Shown here one piece after another: positions 17,070 through 25,229 of a stretch of 64,000 nucleotides of DNA; within the stretch, counting starts at the first letter, position 1, and each line of letters begins with the position of its first letter. Position numbers and translations under genes: made by a program. Source of the stretch: Mobiluncus porci (GTDB lineage: Bacteria > Actinomycetota > Actinomycetes > Actinomycetales > Actinomycetaceae); the NCBI RefSeq assembly GCF_009695935.1, contig NZ_VUMY01000007.1, forward strand, positions 1-64,000, read 5' to 3'. The notes beneath the pieces were generated by a model. It searched no databases. It was given only the letters and a program-made list of their open reading frames with translations, and was not told the origin of the DNA.

Positions 17070-17426
17070 CTATACCCTCGTGATCTCGCGCAGCGCCTTG
17101 ATGTGTCCAAGGTAGGCGCGGCGGCCCGCGTCGGTAAGTGCCGCCCAGGTCCGGGGGCGTCCAACCTTTTCAGGGCGCTTTTCGAGCGTGACATAGCACG
17201 CATCGGAAAGCAGCTTCAGTTGCTTGGACATCAACTGGGTCGTAATCCCGATTGCCGCCTCGAGGTCAGCGAACTCGATTTCCGCCACCGCCGCCAGTGC
17301 TGCACAGATTCGCAAGCGATTGGGCGAGTGAATGAGTTCATCAAAGGCTGGCTTGACCGACTGGGCTCGAGCGTCCGCCGCAGGCTTTCCCCGGTCGGGT
17401 ATTTCCTTTTCAGCAATGGCCATCAA
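17070..17426 (-). CDS. Small winged-helix regulator (HTH_34-like)
   Basis: 118 residues. The helix-turn-helix is at about 28-80 (RLRICAALAAVAEIEFADLE, AAIGITTQLMSKQLKLL), followed by a wing containing EKRPEKVGRPRTWAALTDAG. This is the layout of small MarR/HTH_34 regulators. It overlaps the membrane protein gene by ATGA and is translated after it. Such pairs often control their own membrane partner. A decayed relative lies at 11684-11790. Confidence 0.82.
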   Translation of the reverse strand: MMAIAEKEIPDRGKPAADARAQSVKPAFDELIHSPNRLRICAALAAVAEIEFADLEAAIGITTQLMSKQLKLLSDACYVTLEKRPEKVGRPRTWAALTDAGRRAYLGHIKALREITRV

Positions 17427-18082
17427 CGTTTTTCCGCCTTGTCCCTCGCGTCCAGCTCAGCGAGCCGCCGATTGATTTCGCGCTGCGCGGAGTCCCACAT
17501 CGCCTCTGACTCGGTGAAGTCAAAGGCTCGCACCTGAATCCGGCGGCGAAACCACCGCAGAACCGCCACGAGAAATACGAAATTAATCAAAGCAATAATC
17601 GCAAAGGCAGCCGCCGGAATGTACCAGTCCTGCAGCCCCTCAATCAACCCACGGGTTGCCCCGAGAAAGGGCCAGCACCAGATAACCGGCAAGAACATAA
17701 GCCAGGTCTGCATCAACTGACGTTCGTCTTGCCCCAGTCCAGTACGAACCAATTTTGGCCACGTCAAATATAGAACCCAGTAGAGCGCAGCCATTGGCAG
17801 AAATGCCAGGAGGGCCAGGTACTTCGACCACCCTAGAGACAAGATGTAGTCCTGCAGAATAGCCCCTCCCGCGTACGCCAAGGCCGGCAAGACCACATAC
17901 ATCGCCATCCACCACTTCGGAAAGCGGTCGATTGTCACCACCCGCGTCGCAACGTCGTCAACCGCCACCAACATCTCCGCTGCTTCCTCTGGGCTCAACG
18001 TCTCCTTCGCGACTTCTCCCCCAGACGGCTCTCTCACTGCCTCTTTCGCCACGAAATCAGCTTGCTCACTGTTGCTTTCCAT
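17423..18082 (-). CDS. Membrane protein of unknown function
   Basis: 219 residues. The N-terminus is hydrophilic and acidic (about 1-50). It is followed by four predicted membrane helices between about residues 55 and 180 (for example WWMAMYVVLPALAYAGGAIL and YLALLAFLPMAALYWVLYL), and a basic, helical C-terminus (FRRRIQVRAFDFTESEAMWD). I do not recognise a named family. It overlaps the downstream regulator gene, which suggests a two-gene unit in which the regulator controls a membrane function. Confidence 0.75.
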   Translation of the reverse strand: MESNSEQADFVAKEAVREPSGGEVAKETLSPEEAAEMLVAVDDVATRVVTIDRFPKWWMAMYVVLPALAYAGGAILQDYILSLGWSKYLALLAFLPMAALYWVLYLTWPKLVRTGLGQDERQLMQTWLMFLPVIWCWPFLGATRGLIEGLQDWYIPAAAFAIIALINFVFLVAVLRWFRRRIQVRAFDFTESEAMWDSAQREINRRLAELDARDKAEKR

Positions 18083-18116
18083 GGTCTACCTCCGGGTCGG
18101 GTTTTGCGGAGCATTC

Positions 18117-18169
18117 GGGGACGGTTTCGTCTTTGCTTAGTGCAACGGAGCAAAGACGAAACCGTCCCC
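18117..18169. repeat. Intergenic hairpin repeat, GGGGACGG family
   Basis: Perfect 21-base arms (left 18117-18137, right 18149-18169) around an 11-base loop. The outer part GGGGACGGTTTCGTCTT recurs at 55554-55610, and in decayed form at 29801-29858. It lies upstream of the gene at 17423 and of the operon starting at 18402, and has no T tract. Confidence 0.85.
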
Positions 18170-18187
18170 ACAACGCGAAGCAAAAAC

Positions 18188-18239
18188 TTAGTTGCCATTA
18201 TGGCAAGCATAAACCCTTACTTGTCTCTTTGGCAACTAA
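18188..18239 (+). promoter_or_regulatory. Alternative inverted repeats upstream of the nhaC-like operon
   Basis: TTAGTTGCCA (18188-18197) is perfectly complementary to TGGCAACTAA (18230-18239), while its TTGCCA half can instead pair with the neighbouring TGGCAA (18202-18207). The two pairings exclude each other. It could be a set of operators or an attenuator-like RNA. Nothing else coding is seen between 18083 and 18401 besides the hairpin repeat. Confidence 0.35.
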
Positions 18240-18401
18240 CTCGCTACTGTAAAAATTCATCGAAAATAAGGCCTTTAGTCCCTTTCGCAGCGGCCTCAAA
18301 AAATCTAGTATGAAATTGCCTAGCAATCTGGGTAAGAACGGCTTAGTGACCGAATGTTATTCCTCGCGCTTCGTCAAGTGCGTTTTTCTAAAGGTGTCGC
18401 T

Positions 18402-20024
18402 ATGCCCGTATGCCATGCACATAAAGACTCCCAACCCAATCCCAAAGATACCGAGCGCCCCGCTTATCCAGTGGAATTCTACGGCGGTCCAGCCATGGTT
18501 CTCGTTATGGTGCTCGTATTCATCGCTTTAAGCGGTGTCATCGCTATCGGCTTCAAGGTCTACACAATTGAAGGCCTGCTCCTCGCTTCTTTTCTTTCCC
18601 TTGTGTTCCTCTCGCTGTTTTCCAAGAGCTGGCCTAAGTTCTGGGGAACCGCCGCCCGCGGGCTGACCAACCTCGGACAGGCGAAACTCATGAGCGTTTT
18701 CCTAGTTATCGGCGTGTTTTCCCACCTCTTGATGGACGGAAAAATCGGCCAAGGCCTCGTGTGGGTAAGTCTCAACACGGGGATACGCGGCGCTGGCTTC
18801 CTTGTCTTCGCCTTTCTCGGAACCGGACTCGTCGCGATTGGGTGCGGGGTTCCTTTCGCCGCTATCTTCACAGGTTTTTCAATCTTTTATGCTCCCGGAA
18901 TATTTATGGGATGCAATCCCGCAATTCTTGCCGGAGCGATTATTGGCGGGCTCTACTTTGGGGACACCCTCGCGCCTTCCTCCCAGCTCACCTTTGGCGC
19001 GCTCAGCACCCAAACGAATTCCCTCACTGGAGCCCCTGCTGACCTCGTTCGCTTTCTCAAACAGCGCATCCCCTGGACTATCGGCGCAGGCATCATCTGT
19101 CTCACTCTCCTTGCTGTCTTCCCCGGTAAAGGCGTAGACATGGGGAATTCTGAAGCTATCCAAAAGCTCGCCGACCCGCGGGGATTGTGGATGCTGATCC
19201 CCATTTTCGTGGTCGTCGGGGTGTGCCTGTGGACCAAAGAAATCCTCACGGGTCTTTCCGCTGCCTCCCTTGTCGGTTTCGCGGTGGGTCTCGCCACCGG
19301 CTTGTTCAAACCATCCGACATCATCAACTTTGACCCCACCCAGAAGCCCGCCATAACTGGAGTCATCATGGAAGGCATCAACTCTATGGGAGCCATGGCG
19401 CTCATGATGGTTTTCCTCGCGGGGATTATATATCTCATGAAAGTCACCGGAGCAGTTGATCTCATCATGAGCTGGCTTGACCACTTCAAGTTCACCAAGA
19501 CACCTTGGGGAGCCGAGCTAATCATCTTCTTGTTGAACGCGCTGATGAACGCGTTTATCTGCGGAGCAGCACTTCCGAGCGTTTTGATGATGGGTGAGAT
19601 CACACAACGAGTCGGCGCGGGCGCCGGTCTCTCCCCCGAAAGACGCACGCTGGTCGCATTGACCTCCTCAATCTCGATTTCTGGGGTGGTGCCCTTCAAT
19701 TCAATCTTTGTTCTGGGCGGTATCGGGGTGGCCCACGATCTGGCCAACACCTACGAGGGGATGCCGGTTCCCTCCGCAGTCTCAGTCTTCTTAAGCTGCT
19801 GGTTCGGCTGGCTGATGACCGCACTATGCGTGGTGTGGATTCTCACTGGGTGGGGGCGAACCTGGGAGAAGGATGCCGAGGAAACAGCAAAAACCATTGA
19901 AACCACGTCAAGCACTGCGACTGAGAACGGTCTCGGTTCTGCAAAGCCGCACCCGGAGCAGGGCAGAAACACCACTTTCGAGACTGAAAAAGCTTCAAGA
20001 ACAACACAAAAAAGTAAGGAGTAA
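18402..20024 (+). CDS. NhaC-type Na+/H+ antiporter-like carrier
   Basis: About 540 residues and 11-13 membrane helices. Family-like stretches include GIFMGCNPAILAGAIIGGLY, GDTLAPSSQLTFGALSTQTN and LVALTSSISISGVVPFNSIF. The last 55 residues are a polar cytoplasmic tail. The ATG at 18402, with AAAGGTG ahead, is preferred over the ATG at 18354. Two bases separate it from the flavoprotein gene, so the unit is co-transcribed. In this setting it may carry an organic anion such as an arylsulfate, not only sodium; that is inference. Confidence 0.82.
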   Translation: MPVCHAHKDSQPNPKDTERPAYPVEFYGGPAMVLVMVLVFIALSGVIAIGFKVYTIEGLLLASFLSLVFLSLFSKSWPKFWGTAARGLTNLGQAKLMSVFLVIGVFSHLLMDGKIGQGLVWVSLNTGIRGAGFLVFAFLGTGLVAIGCGVPFAAIFTGFSIFYAPGIFMGCNPAILAGAIIGGLYFGDTLAPSSQLTFGALSTQTNSLTGAPADLVRFLKQRIPWTIGAGIICLTLLAVFPGKGVDMGNSEAIQKLADPRGLWMLIPIFVVVGVCLWTKEILTGLSAASLVGFAVGLATGLFKPSDIINFDPTQKPAITGVIMEGINSMGAMALMMVFLAGIIYLMKVTGAVDLIMSWLDHFKFTKTPWGAELIIFLLNALMNAFICGAALPSVLMMGEITQRVGAGAGLSPERRTLVALTSSISISGVVPFNSIFVLGGIGVAHDLANTYEGMPVPSAVSVFLSCWFGWLMTALCVVWILTGWGRTWEKDAEETAKTIETTSSTATENGLGSAKPHPEQGRNTTFETEKASRTTQKSKE

Positions 20025-20026
20025 CA

Positions 20027-21241
20027 ATGAGCGATGAAGTCTATGACCTCGGGATAATCGGGGGCGGATTCGGTGGTATGACCGCCGCAATTTACGCCGG
20101 AAGGGCGCATCTTAAGACCGTCTTGGTCGAGAAGGGCGCTTGGGGCGGTCAAATCAACGACTCGATAATGGTCGAAAATTACCCCGGTCTCCCCAGTCTT
20201 CCCGGACGCGACCTGACCGCGCACGTCAAGGCTCACGCGGAACAGTACCGGGATGACGTCAAAATGGTGACCGGTCGCGTCGAGACGCTCAGCGTGAACC
20301 CTGACGGTATCAAAGTTATCCACACGAAGCGCAAGGGCGATTTCCTTTGCCGCGCGGTCATTATCTCCACCGGCTGCAAGCCGCGCGTACTGGGGATTCC
20401 CGGGGAAGAGGAATACTCCGGCAATGGCGTGAGCTATTGCGCAACCTGCGACGGCGAGTTCTACACCGATAAAACCGTGGCGGTTCTCGGTGCCGGTAAC
20501 TCCGCGATTTCCAACGCACTGTTGCTGACCCATTACGCCAAAGAGGTCATCTGTGTCGTGATGAACAATCCCGGCAAACTCGACTGCAACGAAGCGGAGG
20601 GACGCGAGGCCCAATCCGACCCGAAGATGACCTTCATCTGGAACTCCACCATCTCAGCGATTCGCGGGGACGACACTGTCAACGGCATTACCGTGAAAAA
20701 CGTCTTGACCGGCGAGGAAACCGAGATGGGCGTGGACGGCGTGTTCAGTTTCGTCGGTATGGTTCCCCAAACCGAGTTCCTCAACGATTCTGGCGTCAAT
20801 ATGGACAAGCGCGGCTACATCCCGGTCAAACGCAACATGTCCACCAATGTGCCGGGGATCTACGCGGTGGGCGACTGCACTGACACGCTAGTACGCCAGG
20901 CGATTACCGCGGCCGCCGATGGCTGCGTTGCGGAAGTTCAGGCCGAGAACTATTTGAAAGAAACCGCAACGGTGGATGCGATTCTTGGCTCGGGAAAGCC
21001 CGAAGCAATTTTGTTCTATTCACCTTATGACAATGCCGCGGTCGCGAAGCTGCACCAAACCGAAGAGGCGGCTTCTGCCAAAGGCTATCACTTCAACGTC
21101 ATCGACATTACCCGTCAGCACCTGCTGCGCGACCAACTCGGGATCACCGACTCGATTGCGGTGGCGCTTTACGGAGCCGACGGGAAACTCGAGACAACTC
21201 TCCCGCTTACCGGCGAGGACTTTCTTGAGACTCTGAAATAA
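20027..21241 (+). CDS. Thioredoxin-reductase-like flavoprotein with C-terminal thioredoxin-fold domain
   Basis: 404 residues. FAD motif at 9-35 (IIGGGFGGMTAAIYAGRAHL), redox pair in SYCATCDGEFY at about 137-147, NADPH motif VLGAGNSAISNALLL, and the FAD C-terminal motif IYAVGDCTDTLVRQAITAAA. That completes an ordinary TrxB at about residue 312. About 90 extra residues follow with a thioredoxin-like outline (EAILFYSPYDNAAVAKLHQ), but the CxxC site is absent. AAGGAG precedes the ATG. It probably reduces the CxxC of the thioredoxin domain in the next gene's product. The added domain may serve docking. Confidence 0.9.
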   Translation: MSDEVYDLGIIGGGFGGMTAAIYAGRAHLKTVLVEKGAWGGQINDSIMVENYPGLPSLPGRDLTAHVKAHAEQYRDDVKMVTGRVETLSVNPDGIKVIHTKRKGDFLCRAVIISTGCKPRVLGIPGEEEYSGNGVSYCATCDGEFYTDKTVAVLGAGNSAISNALLLTHYAKEVICVVMNNPGKLDCNEAEGREAQSDPKMTFIWNSTISAIRGDDTVNGITVKNVLTGEETEMGVDGVFSFVGMVPQTEFLNDSGVNMDKRGYIPVKRNMSTNVPGIYAVGDCTDTLVRQAITAAADGCVAEVQAENYLKETATVDAILGSGKPEAILFYSPYDNAAVAKLHQTEEAASAKGYHFNVIDITRQHLLRDQLGITDSIAVALYGADGKLETTLPLTGEDFLETLK

Positions 21242-21297
21242 CAGGATTCCAAAGATTTCCCAACAAGCAACAACACAATTCGAAGGAGAAAACAACA

Positions 21298-23124
21298 ATG
21301 GGACAACCAACAGTATTTCCGATGGGAACCACGGTTTACAACCCGGACAAAGCCTTTAACGGCTACACCATCGTGCCGCTTATCAACGATGGCGTGCTGG
21401 TCTTTGATATGAACGGCAACGAAATTCGCCGCTTCAACATGATGGCTATGCCGCCAAAGATTCTTCCCGGCGGCCATATTATGGGCTATTCCGGCGTGCG
21501 TCACCCTGAATACGGGATGCAAGACGGCGTAAACCTTATCCAGGTCGATTGGGACGGCAAGATTGAATGGGAATTCGACCATTGGGAAAAGATCGACGAC
21601 CCCGGTCATGACCACCGCTGGATGGCGCGACAACACCACGACTACCAGCGTGAAGGCGCCGCGGCCTACTACGTCCCGGGTGAAAACCCGAAGCTTGATG
21701 GCGGCAACACGATGCTGTTGGTACACCGCACAATTCACAACCCAGGAATCTCCGACAAGAAGCTCCTTGATGACGTCATCATCGAGGTGGACTGGGGAGG
21801 TAATGTGTTGTGGCAGTGGTCAATTGCGGATCACTTCGAGGAGTTCAACTTCCCGGAGGCTGCCAAGAACGCCTTATTCCGTAACCCGAATATGCGCACC
21901 CCTGATGGCGGCGTGGGCGACTTCATGCACACGAACTGTGCGAGCTACCTCGGGCCGAATAAGTGGTATGACGCCGGAGATGAGCGCTTCAAGCCGAATA
22001 ACTTGATTTGTGACTCCCGCGAAACTAACATTTTGTTCATTATTGACCATGATTCCGGCCACATCGTCTGGCAGCTTGGCCCCGATTACCTAGATGACCC
22101 GCGTGGTCGCAAGATTGGCCAGATTATCGGACAGCACCACTTCCACATGATTCCGAAAGGACTGCCGGGTGAAGGCAACCTGATGGTCTTCGACAATGGC
22201 GGTTGGGGTGGCTACGGTGTGCCCCACGCCGAGGCTCGCGACGGCTCCAAGGTGGCACGCCGTGACTACTCCCGCGTCATCGAATTTGACCCGATTGACC
22301 TGAACATCGTGTGGAAGCTCACTCCGGCGGAGCTCGACTTCAACATGCCGGTGGACGCCTCGAAGTTTTATTCTCCGTACGTATCGAGCTGCCAGCGGCT
22401 CCCCAACGGAAACACGCTCATCACCGAGGGCTCCGACGGGCGCCTCATCGAGGTCACCCGTGAGCATGAAATCGTGTGGGAATGGATTTCGCCATACTTC
22501 ACTCACGTGGAACCGGGCGCACCTTCCAACAACATGATTTACCGCGCGAACCGATACCCCTACGACTACATCCCCCAAGAGCCAAAGCCTAAGGAAGTCC
22601 CAATTGAACCGATTGATAACACGACTTACCGATTGCCGAACTCTGGACAAAAGGGCACCGCGAAGGTGGTCGACGTGGAGGGCACGCTGCCCTACTATGC
22701 TTCGGTCGCGCTGTGTGTCGCGGAGGTTGACGAGACCGACGAGCTACAGGCGGCTAAAAAGAATCTACACCTGTTCGACGTGAACGAGGACGTGTTCAAG
22801 GAACTCGACAAGATAAAGTTCAATGAGTTCGTGATGAACCCGAAGAACACCAAGCCGACTCTGGTCATGTTCGGGGCGGAACGTTGCACCCATTGCAAGG
22901 CAGTTCACCCACTTCTGGAACAAGCGATCCAGGAAGAGTACGAGGGCAAGTTTGATGTTTACTACGTGAATGTCGACCGCACTCCGGAGCTGGTTCAGCC
23001 GATGCGCATCTCCGGCACGCCAGTGGTGGCCGTGTTCAAGAGCGGTAAAGAGGTCAGTCGGTTCCGCGGCGAAATCGACTACGACGGCCTGCTCGACTTC
23101 CTCGATGCCGCCCTCGAGAAGTAA
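21298..23124 (+). CDS. Arylsulfotransferase-like protein fused to thioredoxin
   Basis: 608 residues without a signal peptide. Residues 1-440 are a beta-propeller of the ASST type with repeated blades (GVLVFDMNGNEIRRF, DVIIEVDWGGNVLWQW, DSGHIVWQLGPDYL, HEIVWEWISPYF). Likely active-site His residues are in RQHHDYQ and GQHHFHMIP, and the family-like NLMVFDNGG follows. Residues about 500-608 are a thioredoxin domain with the unusual pair CTHC (FGAERCTHCKAVHPLL) and the cis-Pro region ISGTPVVAVF. Known ASSTs move sulfate between phenols and are mostly periplasmic. Here a cytosolic enzyme tied to thioredoxin suggests a redox-linked version. Confidence 0.85.
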   Translation: MGQPTVFPMGTTVYNPDKAFNGYTIVPLINDGVLVFDMNGNEIRRFNMMAMPPKILPGGHIMGYSGVRHPEYGMQDGVNLIQVDWDGKIEWEFDHWEKIDDPGHDHRWMARQHHDYQREGAAAYYVPGENPKLDGGNTMLLVHRTIHNPGISDKKLLDDVIIEVDWGGNVLWQWSIADHFEEFNFPEAAKNALFRNPNMRTPDGGVGDFMHTNCASYLGPNKWYDAGDERFKPNNLICDSRETNILFIIDHDSGHIVWQLGPDYLDDPRGRKIGQIIGQHHFHMIPKGLPGEGNLMVFDNGGWGGYGVPHAEARDGSKVARRDYSRVIEFDPIDLNIVWKLTPAELDFNMPVDASKFYSPYVSSCQRLPNGNTLITEGSDGRLIEVTREHEIVWEWISPYFTHVEPGAPSNNMIYRANRYPYDYIPQEPKPKEVPIEPIDNTTYRLPNSGQKGTAKVVDVEGTLPYYASVALCVAEVDETDELQAAKKNLHLFDVNEDVFKELDKIKFNEFVMNPKNTKPTLVMFGAERCTHCKAVHPLLEQAIQEEYEGKFDVYYVNVDRTPELVQPMRISGTPVVAVFKSGKEVSRFRGEIDYDGLLDFLDAALEK

Positions 23125-23139
23125 ACAAGCGTAGCCGGC

Positions 23140-23195
23140 GGGTCGAATCTCTCTGGCGTAGTTGCGCCAGCAACGTAGCCGGAAGGGTCTGACCC
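23140..23195. repeat. Intergenic hairpin repeat, GGGTCAGACC family
   Basis: Begins GGGTCGAATC and ends GGAAGGGTCTGACCC, with the internal AACGTAGCCGGAAGGGTCTG shared with the copies at 29907-29963 and 31140-31198. It lies between convergent genes. Confidence 0.75.
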
Positions 23196-23209
23196 AAACG
23201 GCACAGCAG

Positions 23210-23248
23210 TTAAAGCGTGGCAAGGGGTTTTCCTTTGCCACGCTTTAA
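23210..23248. terminator. Bidirectional terminator hairpin
   Basis: A 14-base perfect stem TTAAAGCGTGGCAA / TTGCCACGCTTTAA with an 11-base loop, between the convergent arylsulfotransferase and sugar permease genes. Confidence 0.8.
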
Positions 23249-23263
23249 CATTTACACAATGAT

Positions 23264-24172
23264 CTAGCCCTTGACCGACCCGGCCATCATGCCACCAACG
23301 AAGTACTTGCCAAGCGCAATGTAGACAATCAGAGTCGGCACGGAAGCAATCAAAGCGCCTGCCATGGATCCACCATAATCGGCCATAATCGAGCCGTGCG
23401 CGAGTTCGTTTAGAGCCAAGGTCACTGGCCCGTGCTGAGCCCCGCCACCGAAGAACAACGCAAAGAGGAAGTCGTTCCAGGCCGAAGTAAACTGCCAGAT
23501 CAGAACCACAACGAAGGACGGGATCGAAATCGGGAGCACCACTGAGAAATAAGTCCGGAGCATCCCCGCACCGTCAATGCGCGCGGCCTCGATCAAATCC
23601 TTCGGGACGGACTCGTAATAGTTCCGGAAAATTAGGGTGGTGATCGGAATGCCGTAAATGATGTGCATCAAAATCAGGGTGTGAATCCCGAAGCCAATTT
23701 GGGAGTTCACGACGATACGCATCATCGGAATCATCACGGCCTGGTAGGGAATGAACATACCGAACAGAATCAGGGTGAAGACGATATTCGCCCCGGGAAA
23801 GCGCCAGCGTGAGAGCACGAATCCATTGGCGGAACCGAGCATCGCGGAAATAATCGAGGAGGGGATAACGAGCATCAGGGAGCGAACCAATCCGTCCTTG
23901 AGGGCATCCCAGGCTCGCACCCAGTTGGCGGTATCCCACTCCGTCGGTAAGAACCAGGTTCGAGACGGGTCGGCATCCCCCGCCCCCTTGAAGGAGGTGA
24001 TGATAAGGACATAGACCGGCATCAACACTACGGCCATGAAGAAAATCAGGATGACGTAACGGATAGCCTTGGAGAGGGTGCCTTTACCCTTACCACCCAC
24101 GGTTCCGTTGGCATCGGTTTTCTTGGCGGTGATAGCGGCGGAACGCTCGTCAATAGCGGTGGTGGAACTCAT
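23264..24172 (-). CDS. Sugar ABC importer permease, MalG type
   Basis: 302 residues with six membrane helices. The first helix follows a 35-residue cytoplasmic lead. The coupling motif EAARIDGAGMLRTYFSVVLP (the EAA loop) is in the second half. Its start overlaps the stop of the MalF-type gene (ATGA). Part of a CUT1-family importer with the genes at 24169 and 25230. No ATPase gene is present, so a shared MsiK-type ATPase is presumably used. Confidence 0.93.
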   Translation of the reverse strand: MSSTTAIDERSAAITAKKTDANGTVGGKGKGTLSKAIRYVILIFFMAVVLMPVYVLIITSFKGAGDADPSRTWFLPTEWDTANWVRAWDALKDGLVRSLMLVIPSSIISAMLGSANGFVLSRWRFPGANIVFTLILFGMFIPYQAVMIPMMRIVVNSQIGFGIHTLILMHIIYGIPITTLIFRNYYESVPKDLIEAARIDGAGMLRTYFSVVLPISIPSFVVVLIWQFTSAWNDFLFALFFGGGAQHGPVTLALNELAHGSIMADYGGSMAGALIASVPTLIVYIALGKYFVGGMMAGSVKG

Positions 24173-25134
24173 CTGGCGCCCTCCTTCGCATCGTGAATCA
24201 AGTAGGGCACGACCAGTACCGCCACAATCACCAAGAGCACTGTCCCGACGGCGGCAGCGTTGGAGTAGTCGGATACTGTCATGAAGTTGTACATGTCGAT
24301 TGCCGGCACCTTGGTCTGGTAGAAGGTCTGGTCAGCAACGGCCATAATCAAGTCGAAGGATTTCAGCGACATATGGCCGATGATGATAATCGCAGACAAG
24401 GCTACCGGAGCCAACTGCGGGAAAATAATGTAGCGATAGAGCTGGAACTCATTGGCGCCATCCACGCGTCCGGCCTCGCGGAGATCATCGGGAATTCCGC
24501 GGAATCCGGCCAAAAACAGCGCCATGACATAACCGGAAAGTTGCCAGATTGCGGGGATGGCGATTGCCAGCACACCAAATTTAGCGTTGGATATCCAGTC
24601 ATTTTGAAGAAAACCGAGGCCAATCATCTGGAGTAAACGGTTCAAACCCGAAGCGTTTTCGTCTTGAGCGGAGTTCAATAACCAGCGCCACACCACACCG
24701 GAGGCGATGAAAGAGACGGCCATTGGGAAAAGGAACACCGAGCGGAAGATGCCCTCTCCTTTGAGGGGCTTGTCGAGTAGCCAAGCCCAGATAAATCCCA
24801 AAATCAGCGTCCCTAAGAGGAACAGCACCGTGAACATCAAGAGGTTCACGAGAGAGTGTTGGAAGTCAGCGGAGGCAAATAGCGCCGCGAAGTTGTCAAA
24901 TCCCACGAAGTTGACGGGCTGTGCTCCCGAAATCTGGGGTGCCGTGTGGTTATTCTGCAAGGATGTATAGACGTTCGATCCCAGAAGACCGTAAACAAAA
25001 ATGGCCACCAAAATTAGGGACGGGGAAACCAGGAGTAGCCCCGGGCCCCATTGTTTAAACCCATTGGAGCTTCGGGCCTTTTTTCGCGGCGATTTCGCGC
25101 GCTCACGCTTATCCAGTGCTGTCTCAGTTGCCAT
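24169..25134 (-). CDS. Sugar ABC importer permease, MalF type
   Basis: 321 residues; a basic lead (KRERAKSPRKKARSS) and six membrane helices. The EAA loop reads LREAGRVDGANEFQLYRYII. I chose the ATG at 25134, since AAGGGG lies just upstream; an ORF extension to 25194 would run through the intergenic region. It partners the MalG-type gene. It is separated from the binding-protein gene by a strong hairpin, which would make the binding protein more abundant. Confidence 0.93.
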   Translation of the reverse strand: MATETALDKRERAKSPRKKARSSNGFKQWGPGLLLVSPSLILVAIFVYGLLGSNVYTSLQNNHTAPQISGAQPVNFVGFDNFAALFASADFQHSLVNLLMFTVLFLLGTLILGFIWAWLLDKPLKGEGIFRSVFLFPMAVSFIASGVVWRWLLNSAQDENASGLNRLLQMIGLGFLQNDWISNAKFGVLAIAIPAIWQLSGYVMALFLAGFRGIPDDLREAGRVDGANEFQLYRYIIFPQLAPVALSAIIIIGHMSLKSFDLIMAVADQTFYQTKVPAIDMYNFMTVSDYSNAAAVGTVLLVIVAVLVVPYLIHDAKEGAR

Positions 25135-25177
25135 GCATTTCCCCTTTGAAACGGTTCCGTGAGTTTTGTTTTCCGCG

Positions 25178-25216
25178 TTGAGGGGTTGGGACAAAGTGCT
25201 CGTCCCAACCCCTCAA
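25178..25216 (-). terminator. Intra-operon hairpin after the binding-protein gene
   Basis: A perfect 15-base stem, TTGAGGGGTTGGGAC with GTCCCAACCCCTCAA, around a 9-base loop. It stands 14 bp after the binding-protein stop and before the permeases. It probably acts as a partial terminator or an mRNA-stabilising structure, as in other sugar importer operons. Confidence 0.75.
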
Positions 25217-25229
25217 TACTTGGATGTAA

